DNA from: Combretum micranthum | Lineage: Eukaryota > Streptophyta > Magnoliopsida > Myrtales > Combretaceae | Direction of reading: 5' to 3' | NCBI GenBank assembly: GCA_024138025.1 | Contig: JAMXBD010000055.1 | Coordinates: forward strand, 558,001 to 622,000 | Length of the DNA stretch: 64,000 bases | In this document: positions 12,576 through 23,678 of the stretch, piece by piece | How positions within the stretch are numbered: position 1 is the first letter of the stretch | Layout: every line of letters begins with the position of its first letter | The notes under the pieces: model-generated | The model's input: the letters and a program-made list of their open reading frames with translations, nothing else | Told to the model about the DNA's origin: nothing | Databases searched by the model: none | Program-made: the position numbers and the translations under genes

Positions 12576-13260
12576 TAGGTATGGTTCAGTTTAGTTCAGC
12601 TCCAAAGCTAAAACCAAGCCAAAACCGTTACTAGCGGTTCTAGCATAGGAATCGGACCAATTAGCTGGTTGCAGAACCGACTATGGAATCGTCGGTTTCA
12701 CGGCTCCCAGGAAATTCTTTAGCCTATAATAGATGGAATTACCGGTTTTATTGAAAAAAAAATAAAAAATGATATTAAATATAAAATTATTAATATTTAA
12801 ATTATTTCATATAAATAGTAAAACTTATTATTTATTTATAATATTTAATATTATTATTATCAACAATACAAATAAACATAGCTTAAAATCATATATAATT
12901 AGTTTAAATAAACTTCTCCTAAAAGCAAAATTCATTTCCTTAATATTGTGAAACTATTTTGTGCATTCTAATTTTCTTTTTACCCTCTAGAATATTTTGT
13001 AATTTTATATTACTTACTATAATTGATATTGAATGAGTTTATATACAAATAAATAGGCATTCTAAAATTTTTTTCAAAAAATTTGCATAAGTAATTTAAT
13101 ACTTTTCAATCCAACAATTATTTTGAGTTTAAAATTTATTTTATTAAAAAATTATTTATTTATTTTTATTTGAAGAAAAAAGCAGTACCGCAATTCTAAA
13201 ATCAAAATCGAGAACTAATGGTTTCGGTTCTATTACAAAACCATGCCCATGTCCAACCTA
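12576..13260. mobile_element. Non-autonomous hAT-like element, copy 1 of a two-member family
   Basis: About 685 bp, beginning TAGGTATGGTTCAG and ending CATGTCCAACCTA. Flanking CACTAT words on both sides (about 12567 and 13261) look like a decayed 8-bp duplication. Subterminal GGTTC/GAACC words occur at both ends. The AT-rich interior aligns by eye with 49242-49953, including a shared CTTAAAATCATATATAAT stretch, so both derive from one family. No transposase. Confidence 0.7.
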
Positions 13261-13269
13261 CACTATGAA

Positions 13270-14225
13270 TATTAGTTCAATCGAGATAAATATGAAGTTA
13301 TGAGTTAAGATTCAAAGATTATATCCCAATTAATATGAGTTGAGAAAGAGAGAGAGTGATGAAAATATTCTCTAGAATTATCATTTGAATTTGAATTGAG
13401 TTTTTATTTAACTTTTTATATTAAATTTTATTATATTTTAGTGGATAGGATTTCTCATTGCGTCATAACCAATCCTAAACCATATAAACAAGTTGATTAT
13501 TCTATAACGACCTACCTGATTGTAGCTCAATGTTTAATTACCAAATTTATCATTTTCTATTAAAAAAATCTTCGATCATTTTTTTCTTTTAATCTCCCTG
13601 TGAATTCAATTTCCAAATTAAAAATTTGATCTAAAACATACCTATTAAAGTAGACATTTCTACCTTTTTTTTTCTTTTTTTTTTGTAGTGATAAAAGTTG
13701 ATTTTCCGGTGGCCATTTTCCTCCATTCAATTTTTCATTTAATAGATATTTTACAATTGGTTGCTTTAAAAATAAGCAAACATCAACTAGGTTCGAATCT
13801 CTTATTCCTCATTATAATGATAAAAAAAATTATAAATAAAATCAGGAATTGTTGAAGGAGAAAATTTCTTAAATTTGCGTTCTAAAGACTTAACTGGTAT
13901 TACAATAGTAGACAAACATTTCGCTGGAATTGCTGAAAGTCCTTTTAAAAGAAAATTACCCAATGCTGAGTTCTCAAATTTAAAAAACAAATAAATAATT
14001 AAATAAAGAATTATATACAATGCTTTTTCCGTTCAAAATGGAAAAGAAACTGAAAACATCTTAATTAATATTTCAAATATATTAAATTTAAATGAAAAAA
14101 ATGAAAATCTTAATAGATCTAAAGAAAGTTCCAGATCTTTTGTTTAATGCATCCGTCTATCCATTTGACCAAAAATAGGAAATCCTTAAAAAAAAAAAAA
14201 AAATCGTCCCTTTTCATCCACATCA
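13270..14225. other. Intergenic upstream of the calreticulin promoter
   Basis: AT-rich with poly-T tracts near 13660-13685 and an A-run near 14190. No gene recognised. A GGTTCGAATCT word at 13791 resembles a tRNA B box but has no matching A box or cloverleaf. Confidence 0.5.
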
Positions 14226-14241
14226 CTTCGCACGTGCGAAG
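14226..14241. promoter_or_regulatory. 16-bp perfect palindrome centred on a G-box
   Basis: CTTCGCACGTGCGAAG reads the same on both strands and contains CACGTG, the G-box bound by plant bZIP and bHLH factors. It lies about 330 bp upstream of the calreticulin ATG. Function is inferred from the motif and its position only. Confidence 0.45.
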
Positions 14242-14358
14242 CTTTCACAACAAGTGCCCAATCAATTTCAGGAAAAAAAAAAAAAAAAAACAATCCAACT
14301 AATAAACCAATCCCACATGTAACCGGTTTAACGAATTCGCACAGCTCGTTGTAAATCA

Positions 14359-14377
14359 CCAATCCCTTCATGCCACG
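14359..14377 (+). promoter_or_regulatory. Perfect ERSE (CCAAT-N9-CCACG) of the calreticulin promoter
   Basis: CCAAT at 14359-14363, nine bases, then CCACG at 14373-14377: an exact match to the endoplasmic-reticulum stress response element. In plants such elements are bound by NF-Y with bZIP28/bZIP60-type factors during the unfolded protein response. The last CCACG continues as CCACGTCA (14373-14380), the reverse complement of the UPRE consensus TGACGTGG. An imperfect second ERSE with one mismatch (CCAAT-N9-CGACG) follows at 14383-14401. Confidence 0.8.
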
Positions 14378-14416
14378 TCATTCCAATGACGAGCACCGAC
14401 GACATGTCGTCTTCCT

Positions 14417-14430
14417 ATTGGTCCACGTCA
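14417..14430 (+). promoter_or_regulatory. Perfect ERSE-II (ATTGG-N-CCACG) overlapping a UPRE-type box
   Basis: ATTGG (14417-14421), one base, CCACG (14423-14427) matches ERSE-II exactly. It overlaps CCACGTCA (14423-14430), a second inverted UPRE. It sits about 60 bp upstream of the TATA box, where ER-stress elements usually act. Confidence 0.8.
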
Positions 14431-14490
14431 CATGATTGCCCACATAGGACGCCATTGTTTTCCGTGGAAACCAACAAGCCCCATCCCCGC

Positions 14491-14500
14491 TATAAAAAAA
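14491..14500 (+). promoter_or_regulatory. TATA box of the calreticulin gene
   Basis: TATAAAAAAA lies 69 bp upstream of the ATG and is followed by a CT-rich leader (CTCTCTCTCTC), a typical plant core promoter and 5' UTR. Transcription would start near 14520-14530. Confidence 0.7.
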
Positions 14501-14559
14501 GCTCCAATCTCTCTCTTCACAACCTCACTCGACTCCTCCACTCTCTCTCTCACCACAAA

Positions 14560-17500
14560 ATGGCTGCGATCGGAAGGTCAAAAAGCCCTAATCTCATTCT
14601 CTCTCTATCGCTTTTCTCTCTCCTCGCCATCGCATCAGCTAAAGTCTTCTTCGAGGAGCGATTTGACGGTAAGATATCACTCTCTCTCGCTCTCGTATCG
14701 TTTTCGTTGATGTTGATTTGTTATTTTGCGGTTTGAAATCGATGTACGTACAGATCGTACTTATAGAATCTGTTGTTAGTCGCTTTCGATTCTGTTGTTC
14801 TTTGTGATTTCGGTTGTTAGGCTGAGTAGATGCTTGATTCGTGCTGATCTGATATGGATCTGGTGTAGAATTGGTACAATATGCTTAGATCCTCGGTGAT
14901 TTGAATGATGTTCGTGCGTTTTGATACGTTTTGTTGTGGTTATCGAGTGTCGGCTAGAGTTTTGTGGTTCGGCTCGAGAGAATTAGAAATGAGGCTTGGA
15001 TCTGTTATTTTTATGCTTCGCCATTTTGTTTAGTTAGCTAAATTCGATGTTCGAAATGTTGTTGAAAGAGCATTGATAAAGTATCAACTTCGATTTTCTT
15101 TGTAAAAGTTTGTGTGGAAAATGTTTTAAATTACGCACATTTTGATCATTAAGGTTAAATAGGATCGATTCGGAAGGAATCGTATTGCTTAACATTAGAT
15201 GACCTTTTGAAAGAATAAATTCCATTAGTTTACTTTAGTGGAAGTAAATCAAAATTAGTTTAAGAATCCTAAGTGTTGTTTTGGAATATGTGAACTGTAG
15301 TTTTCGGCTATTGTTTAGTGAATCCTGATTTCTTTCTGTCTTTGTGGTTATCGAAATAGATGGATGGGAAAGCAGATGGGTTAAGTCTGATTGGAAGAAA
15401 GATGAGAACTTGGCTGGAGAGTGGAACTACACCTCTGGTAAATGGAATGGAGATCCTAATGACAAAGGTAATTAATTAATTAATTTTTTTTAATTTATAC
15501 TAACTTCAGCGATTATAAGTATCTGTTTTTTCAATTTCAGTAGCGTGATCTTGTAAACAATGCCTCCTTGCAGGTATTCAAACAAGCGAAGACTACAGGT
15601 TCTATGCTATCTCAGCTGAATTCCCTGAATTCAGTAACAAGGACCACACACTGGTCTTCCAATTCTCCGTCAAGCATGAGCAGAAACTTGATTGTGGTGG
15701 TGGCTACATGAAGCTGCTCAGTGGCGAAGTTGATCAGAAGAAATTCGGTGGTGACACCCCATACAGGTTACTTTCTATCAAAGGAGGTTGTGATGCATTC
15801 ATCGGATATATACGCATTATTGTATGTGTCTGACATGGTGAATGTTGACATGTTGCAGCATTATGTTTGGGCCTGATATTTGCGGCTACACAACAAAGAA
15901 AGTTCATGCTATCCTCACTTACAATGGAGCTAACCATTTGATCAAGAAGGAAGTCCCATGTGAGACCGATCAGCTCACACACGTGTACACATTTGTGCTC
16001 CGCCCAGATGCCACCTACAGCATCCTCATTGACAACGTTGAAAAGCAAACTGGTAGCTTGTACACTGACTGGGATCTCCTCCCGCCAAAGACGATCAAGG
16101 ACCCAGAGGCAAAGAAGGTGACTATAAATCTTGAGTACTCAGCCCAGTTTCTTGTTCAATTCTTTTTCATTTTTCTAATTTCTGTGGATAATGTTGATTC
16201 GTTTCCCCTGATTTGTGTCCAAATTTGACCTGTGTTCTTGGTAAATTTTGTAGCCTGAAGACTGGGATGACAAAGAGTACATCCCCGATCCTGAAGACAA
16301 GAAGCCTGAGGTAGGATGATTTTTCAGGACTTTTTTGGTTTGTCAAGATGAGCGTTTTATGTATATCATCTAAAGTGATGATGTCCTTTTTGTAGGGTTA
16401 TGATGATATCCCCAAGGAGATTCCCGACCCCGATGCTAAGAAGGTAGAGATAATAAATTCTTTTCACTAGAATTTGATCTCATGCTTGTGGCAATGTGGA
16501 TGGTTAAAATTGGTTTTGTTGTTTCAGCCTGAGGACTGGGATGATGAGGAGGATGGAGAGTGGACAGCTCCAACCATTGCCAACCCTGAGTACAAGGGCC
16601 CATGGAAGCCAAAGGTACTTTGTTAGCAAGTTGAAATCACTACGTGTAAAATTAAAAAAAAAAAAAAATTCATTTTCACTAAAAAAATCTCCTCAATTTC
16701 TGTAGAAAATCAAGAACCCTAACTACAAAGGCAAGTGGAAAGCACCAATGATTGACAACCCAGGTTTGTTTCTCTGTACCTTTTAATTATATCATCCGTT
16801 CTGCCATATAATAAAACTTATTCTTTGTAATATCTTAGATTTCAAGGATGACCCTGACTTGTACGTCTTCCCCAACTTGAAGTATGTAGGCATTGAGTTG
16901 TGGCAGGTAAAATTGCTCACCCTATGTTGATATATACCATTTCCTATGTGGATGTTGGGATCGTCTTGACTTCATATGCCATTGCAGGTCAAATCTGGGA
17001 CAATGTTTGACAATGTCTTGATCACTGACGATGTTGAATATGCAAAGAAGCTTGCTGAAGACACATGGGAAAAGAACAAGGATGTATGTAGATAGAATTT
17101 ATATTCTTTCCCTTTGGTAATGCTTTTATCTTTCGATAGTTTAAGTGAGAGAAGTTGTTCTTTTCAGGCTGAGAAGGCAGCATTCGATGAGGCAGAGAAG
17201 AAGAGAGAAGAAGAGGTAATTGCTTATTAGAATTTTTTTTTTCTTGTAGAAATTTGTTGTTAATATGTTTTTGTAATTTAAGTTGCTGTCTGTCCAATGA
17301 GGTTATTCTGTCTTGTTATTTTTAGGTTTAGTGCGTCCATCTATGTTTGGGGGAGAAGAAACACAGTATCATTGCTTTTGTTATATGATTAATTGTGATC
17401 ATATTCATTTTTTTTTTTTTTCAGGAATCATCCAAGGACGACTCTGTCGATTCTGATGTAAGCCATCAAAGAAGTTGATTTGGAAGTTGCAATCTGTTTC

Positions 17501-17646
17501 TTTTCAATGTAACTTATGTCAAGTCTGTGCTGTAGGTTGAGGATGAAGATGAGGAGGAAGATAAAGATGATGAGACCGAGGAGGAAGCTGAGGTCGCTGA
17601 GGCTGAAGCTAAAACCGAGGCCGAAGATGTAAAGGATGAGCTGTAG
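14560..17646 (+). CDS. CRT: Calreticulin (ER lectin chaperone), complete 13-exon gene
   Basis: Exons: 14560-14668, 15360-15467, 15574-15766, 15859-16117, 16254-16310, 16396-16443, 16528-16614, 16706-16763, 16839-16906, 16988-17083, 17168-17215, 17425-17457, 17536-17646. All junctions are GT-AG, and the joined frame is 424 codons, about the usual plant length. Residues 1-27 form a signal peptide ending IASA before KVFFEERF. The globular lectin domain follows, with an N-glycosylation site at N59 (NYT) and C113/C145 as the expected disulfide. The proline-rich P-domain (about 205-306) has three DPxxKKPE(D/G)-type repeats followed by three xPxIxNPxY-type repeats. The C-domain ends in an acidic tail (about 378-420) that should bind calcium with low affinity and high capacity, and a KDEL retention signal. 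It binds monoglucosylated glycoproteins and calcium in the ER lumen. The promoter carries ERSE and ERSE-II boxes, so induction by ER stress is likely. Acidic-tailed plant CRT1/CRT2 type, not CRT3. Confidence 0.96.
14669..15359 (+). other. Calreticulin intron 1 (691 bp)
   Basis: The longest intron of the gene, inside the codon after FEERFD. It is T/G-rich and has no open frame of note. A long leader intron is common in strongly expressed plant genes and may enhance expression, but nothing here proves it. Confidence 0.7.
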
Positions 17647-19492
17647 GCGTGCAAACCCTGGAGCTTCAAACATTATTGGCTGTTTTATTTTGCTTCAACA
17701 GTAGGATTTTTTCTTTAGAGGATGAGAGGGGATATGCATAGATATTGTCTAGACTGATTGAAACGGAATCATCTGATATTCGTAGCCCTTTTTTAAAGAA
17801 GAGGACACGTGCATCTTTTTCGAAATCAAATATTCAGAGATTTTGCATGCAATGTAGACAAATATCTGTCTCTGTCGACTGTCAGTACCCACCCAGTTTT
17901 CTGGACTTTATTTATTTATTTTTTTTTCCGATCCCTAATTTATGTCACTGAGAAGGAAAACAGAGAATGATGAGATCCCAGATTCGTTGATTGATAATAG
18001 CTCATTCTTAGTAATCAACTAGATAGATGTACGGTGACAAAATACACATGTTAAGCTATTTAGGATTCTATGATGTAGAAGAGAGATTACGATCTTTATA
18101 TTGTTGTTGTTAAATGTATGTGCGAGTTTGAATTTCTCGGATGATGGTAAAAAATTTGCTGGGTATTTATGTCTGCGAATACAAGTACCCGTTAACAAAG
18201 GTGGTTAGTGAGGTGGGAATTGGAGATGTCTCTAACTGCTTATGGCAAAGAGAGAGTTGAATCTTGGTCTTGAGTCTTACAGTGCACAGATAAACGATTT
18301 ACACACGAGATTATTTTTTAAGGGACATGGGTAAAAATTGGTGAAGGATCTTCTACTCGTTATTAGCACCTAGATCATTGCTGTTCCCATTCCCAGAGCC
18401 GTCTACGGTCTATATCTATTAAGATCTTCTAAGGGTAATATACAGTTACGTATGAGGAATAATAATAGTAGTAGTAGAAAAGATATTCACTAAGACTACT
18501 TTATTCATATAATAAGAGAGTAAGGACAATACTGTACACTTTTGTGTCTGACTGTATTGACGTGCATAAGAAGAGACATGGTATCTCTCTCTTTTCTAGA
18601 GCAAGGAGCGAATCGTCTGTGCAAATCTATAAGCATTTGCTTTTTGCGAGTGTATTATCCATGTTCTTTGGTAGTTAAGAGAAAAGTCATCTTTTAAGGC
18701 AAACCAGAAAACTTGTAAATGCCTTTTTATTTGAACTGGAATCTCATTTGGAATTTCAAACTCGATAGAAATTAATATTTTTTAAGCTTTTTGACTTGAA
18801 GTGATATTAAATAAACTAAAACTTGAAAAGCTTAGATTTGATTCATAAAAAGAATATCTTATTCTATTTAAAATAATATTAATATTTCAATTCCATTCGA
18901 ACCTAATAAATATTTATATTTGACTTAAACACAATTAAGCTCAACGAGCTAAATATTATAACATCAACGCTCCACTCCACTCAATAAATTAACCAAGCTC
19001 GAGCTTCCTTGGGACTATTTTCAAATTATTCATTTATACCCCAAATGGCTGTATCAAATGATAGTTTTCTTGTTTATTTCTTCTAAACAAACGTCATAAT
19101 TTGGCCGCTTTGGCCTATCACCACAAAGATTATAGTTAATCGAGTAAGTGTCAATTGCATCGATGATTTAGCTCATATAAGTATAGACACTTCAATCAAC
19201 TCGAATAGTATGTAAACCGGACAATGTAATTAACTCGAACATGAATAGATGAGATACACCATAGGGGTCTGTAAAAACCTTCATATTCACTCTAAAATCC
19301 AGTCATCTGCATTTACATATACAAAAATCAAATACAAACGAGAAACAGGACACAAACGGCAAAGCTGTTTCCAATTTTGATTATATTACCACAAAAGCTT
19401 TTACAATAGCAGATGAACAGCAAAAAGAGGACAAACAACACAGCTAGTTAACAGGTAGTCTTTTTCCACCTCCATTCATTTGCCTCTCTGTC
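17647..19492. other. Calreticulin 3' UTR, then intergenic
   Basis: The first few hundred bases should be the 3' UTR; no clean AATAAA was found. Around 18770-19020 is a diverged repeat rich in AAGCTT/GCTCGAGC-like words that resembles a block near 44400-44590. From about 19300 the sequence probably belongs to the 3' UTR of the converging minus-strand universal stress protein gene. No other gene seen. Confidence 0.5.
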
Positions 19493-21383
19493 TCAGTTGC
19501 TCTTATTCTCATTTGATTTTGGTCTCTTCACTATCATGACAGGACACCTAACATTCTGTGCACAGTGATTGCTCACACTTCCCAGAAATGTCCTGCCCAT
19601 TTCAAGAATTAAAACTGTCAGCTTCATTTCACCTCAGAAGGGTAATCAAAAAGACAAGCAATGATTGTTAATATACAAGAAGGTACATATAGACCCCTTT
19701 TTAATAATTTTCAAGTCTCCATAACTTTTGAAAATATACAAACAATTCCCTTTCCATTGTCAGAGATCCAAAACAACTACTAAAATGACAATAAATACCA
19801 ATCATCTTAGGGTTTTAGCGATGGTTTGGAGCATATGTACACATTTTCAAAAGTTAATAGGGAGGTGAAGTTGTACTTTTAAGAGTTTAAAAGATATCTA
19901 CCGACCTGATAATAAAATTCGGGAAGCATAATTGCGATTAGCCCAGAACAAAACTTTACCTTTTGATGAGACCATAGCCATGACTTCCCATGACCAACAT
20001 ATCAGCACCCAACTTCTCTACCATTTCACATATCACATCCCTGGCATCTCCACCTTCTGTGTGTGTCTCCACCATAACCTGAAATTAATCAAACCCTCCA
20101 CACATTAATCCAAATCTAAAAGAAATCCAAACATCTATCTTCCATCTTCACTCAAGTTGTAATTCTGAATTTTCACATCACATTGCGACTCAAAACCATC
20201 TGGACATACTCCAATTGGACAAAGATCAGCAGGCTAGATCTCCTGATTCTAGAAACTGCAGATCATGGAAACGGAACCGGAACCGGAACCGGCAGCCTCA
20301 GTTCCAGGACAGTTCCAAAAACCCCGCTGCAATAGCTAGCTCACAATTCCAATTGTTGAAATCCAACCATCCGATTTTGCAATTTCCACCAGATCAGCAT
20401 TCAGCTCCATCACAGTGGGAGAACAGAGATCGACATCACAGATCGGTGCGTATAAACTTTGTTCATAAGTTTGCAGAATATTTGCTGAGATCACTTAATT
20501 AAGAGATATGCATTTTGAGAATTTACAAATTACAAATTTATTGAAGGATAGTACATTACAATGTATAAAGATTCTCCTTATAGGGAACTAGTAAATGCGA
20601 ACAAGACACTCGTCAACATAACCTTTCATAAACTGATCCATGGTTTCAATATTAAGAATTACCATTTCAGCAAGAAATATCCTGTAACATCATTTTAATA
20701 TCAAAGTTCTACAATCCCGTCAACAACCGTTTAATCAATCATCTGACCATAACTTTTTTAATGATGTGATTACGGTAAACCATGAAATTTGCCAATATCT
20801 TAAAGCTAAATTTAGAAATATTTAGAGAATGTGAGTTTGGAGAATCCTTTTTCCAAGTAATTACTCACTTGATCACCAAGGTCCCTGCAAATCCTTTTAG
20901 CTTTCTCCATCACACAATCAGCCACTTCATTGCTATACTTGTCCATGGTAGCCATTATTTCAGATGAAAACAAGTACCCTGAAAGATGAAACATACTCAA
21001 AATCATCATCACAACATGTAGAACTTTTTAGATTACCATAAAGTTTTGATTACAACAATTATAAATAAAATTCTTAAAAAAAAAAAACAATTTTTCCGCC
21101 AAAACAAACACAACCTGAGTAACACATCAAATATCATGAAGAATTTTATTTAATACAGAAGGGCAAGAGGTACCTTCTGGTTTATAAAAATCTCTCCTAC
21201 CTGTGCCATCAAGAGATGGATACACATTCCTAAGAGGTTTCACATAAAGAAGTACAATGGTATCCTTAAATTTTTCAGATACCATGTTTTCAGACACCAT
21301 GATAATGCATATATGCTCTCCTCACTCTCATCAACAGCAACTAGAATCCTCCTCCTCCTCTCTTTTACTTCCACATCAGCCAT
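19493..21383 (-). CDS. Universal stress protein (USP/UspA domain), exon 1 frameshifted
   Basis: Exons read on the minus strand: 21383-21201, 20978-20869, 20078-19960, 19592-19493, all with GT-AG borders. The product is a small cytosolic USP-domain protein. It starts MADVEVKERRRRILVAVDES and has the ATP-binding pattern G-2x-G-9x-G(S) in exons 3-4 (MGSHGYG...FLGS). It ends in NVRCPVMIVKRPK. The family binds ATP or other nucleotides and is induced by many stresses. After codon 32 (WCLK) the frame breaks. The A-run read at 21290-21287 is one base too short; beyond it the -1 frame continues perfectly as VSEKFKDTIVLLYVKP through all later exons. The joined length is 512 bases, whereas an intact 170-residue protein needs 513. 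As written, translation stops after 47 residues. A sequencing error in a short homopolymer or a genuine null allele are both possible. Confidence 0.85.
20079..20868 (-). other. USP intron 2 with an unexplained plus-strand open frame
   Basis: A 790-bp intron. On the opposite (+) strand a frame is open from about 20150 to 20502. It encodes a Q/N/R/S-rich stretch (for example SWKRNRNRNRQPQFQD) with a GGAACC triplication at 20272-20292 and a donor-like TCG|GTGCGT near 20450. I recognise no family. It may be a captured gene fragment or chance. Confidence 0.4.
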
Positions 21384-23678
21384 TGTTCAAATCTATTTTC
21401 CTCTCTCTCTCTCTTGTAATTGTGTTTGTATGGATTGAAGAAAAGAGTTTGAAGTCGAAATGAATATATATAGGACTTGGGAGTGTGATTTTAGGACAAA
21501 GTGCTGGCAGTTTTAATTTTCAGGGGTTTGAGACTTTTGGTGTTGCGTGCGTGTGTTTGGTGGTATTGAAAGCTGTGGGCTTTCAGTGTTGTGTAATTTC
21601 GAAAGACAGCTTTTGATTTTATCTAGTACAGTTCTTTCTTTCTTTCTTTTTTTTTTTTTTTTTTGTCCTTTGTCCTCGGCTGGATAGCAAATGACAGATT
21701 TTTTTATTTTTAAATAAAACTTCTATCAAAAAATACATATAAATTAAAAATATATAAAATTCTCATATCAAATAAATTAAAGAAACATAGTATCCATGCT
21801 GGACCCAGCTTTCTAGAGTTTTGACCATGGATGTTGGACGCAGCATCGGATAAGAACGAAGTCCTTCGTCGGTTATGCTGTCTGAAAACATCGGCGTAAT
21901 AAATATATATTAATTCTACAAAATAAAATTACCAAAATATAAATCTCATATTATAATTATAATTAAGCTTCTCATATTATTTGAAAAGTTTGAAACACAA
22001 CTAAAGGTAAAATCGTACGTTAAATAAGCAATTTTATAGCAATAATTATATAATTATTTTTATATAATTAATATCTGTATAGATAAGTTTATGACATATT
22101 GATAAATAGATCAATTGATTTGGATATTGATTATAAAAAATTATATTAATTAATCGAATGCAAGCGTATAAAAATTTAAAAGTATGAAGAAAGAACCAAA
22201 CAATAGTTATTACGTCAAATATATATGTATATGTATATGTATATGTATGTAAATGTGTATGGTGATATTCGATTTAAAATATGAAATAATAATTTAATCA
22301 AATTAGATACTCAAATAATCATTACAAAGAAAATTATGCATAAATAGTCGTAAAAATGCATAGAGGGGAAAAAAGCGAATTAATTGAATATGATCCTGCA
22401 GCTTTCTCTAGCTTAAAGGGGTAACAGCAGTTTGAAGATTATAGCGAGAGGAAAAAGGGCTAATGTAACAGTTAAAAGAGGGGTAAAAGAATTTTTACTC
22501 TAAGTGTCTTATAAGGATACCATGATGGATATAATAGTTTACCTAGTAATTTACTGAGCTTAATCTAAGAAAGATAGTTAATGTGTAATAATTATTAGTA
22601 TCAAAGAATATAATTAAAGGGTAATTAGTAGAAAATAATTACTTCTACAAAAGAAAAAAAAAATTGTGGGTATGATAAGTTAATTTAACATTTTTGGTTG
22701 CTACTCACTATTTGTATATATATTACTTATTCAATATGTTCCTCACCTAGTACAAGACTGGTTTGAACTTTGAACAGCTTGTTGGGTGGAAACGGTGCCC
22801 GATGGAGCCTCTGGTGCACCCCCGGTAGAAAGCTAGCTTTCATTTCATAGCTGGCCACTTTGCTTTTGTAAAGGCAAATAAGGGTAACGATGATTACTAG
22901 AAACATTTACAATTTTCATTCCTCAAAAGTATACAAAAAGGCTGGCCACTTGATTAACTTTTCTTGGCCAAATCATCATTCAACATGTTTATTAGTTTTA
23001 TATCGTACACTCCAGCATAAAACAATATAGCCCGATGAGCATACAAACCTAACCAAGTTTGCTCGGCCTTGGGTATGCACCAAAATTTCCAATAGTAGAT
23101 TCAACTAAGAGGAATATCCATTTGTCTGTATAGCCGATCCAAAAGAAGCTTAATCAAGCTAAAATCGAATTTGTTAAATAACACTTCAAGTCCAAGCCCA
23201 AGCTTCACCCAAACTAAATTCTATTCAACTTGATGTGGGTCGTTTGCTCTTAACTAGTCAATTCTTCACGGCAGTGCCATTTACAATGCCTCATCCCATA
23301 CATGTCCACCTATGACTACCTGAATTCCCTGACATGATATTAGCGCGCAGCTGAACCAAATGAAGAACAAAGATTTATAAAACTCATCAGATTTCTATAA
23401 CCTTGCGGAATTTCGATACATGTGCAATAAAAATAGCCCATTCTTCATAATGTTTAGCCCCCTTCCTAAAGCAGCATTTAGACAAGTAGAAACATTAGGA
23501 TCACTATTTTATGCCAGTTGCAATTGTCAATAAGTTACAGCGCTACCATTGACCTTCAATATCCATGAAGGAGACCAATTGAACTACAAAACCCTCCATT
23601 TCTAGGAAGAAAATCAGCATCAAGGATCGCATAATACAGTGAAGAGAACCTTCTTCTCATAATGAGGATAATGTCACC
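21384..23678. other. USP promoter region, intergenic DNA and SNU23-like 3' UTR
   Basis: The promoter and 5' UTR of the minus-strand USP gene lie just above 21383, with a CT-rich leader on the + strand near 21400-21420 and TATATATA near 21465. T-rich tracts sit near 21640-21665 and a (TATG)n run near 22222-22247. From about 23400 down to 23678 is probably the 3' UTR of the next minus-strand gene. No other gene seen. Confidence 0.5.

Noticed and set aside
13785..13805. GGTTCGAATCT, a tRNA B-box-like word
   Set aside because: No A box, acceptor stem or anticodon stem could be formed with the preceding 60 bases.
15842..16228. 128-codon open frame as a separate gene
   Set aside because: It is exon 4 of calreticulin read through into the following intron.
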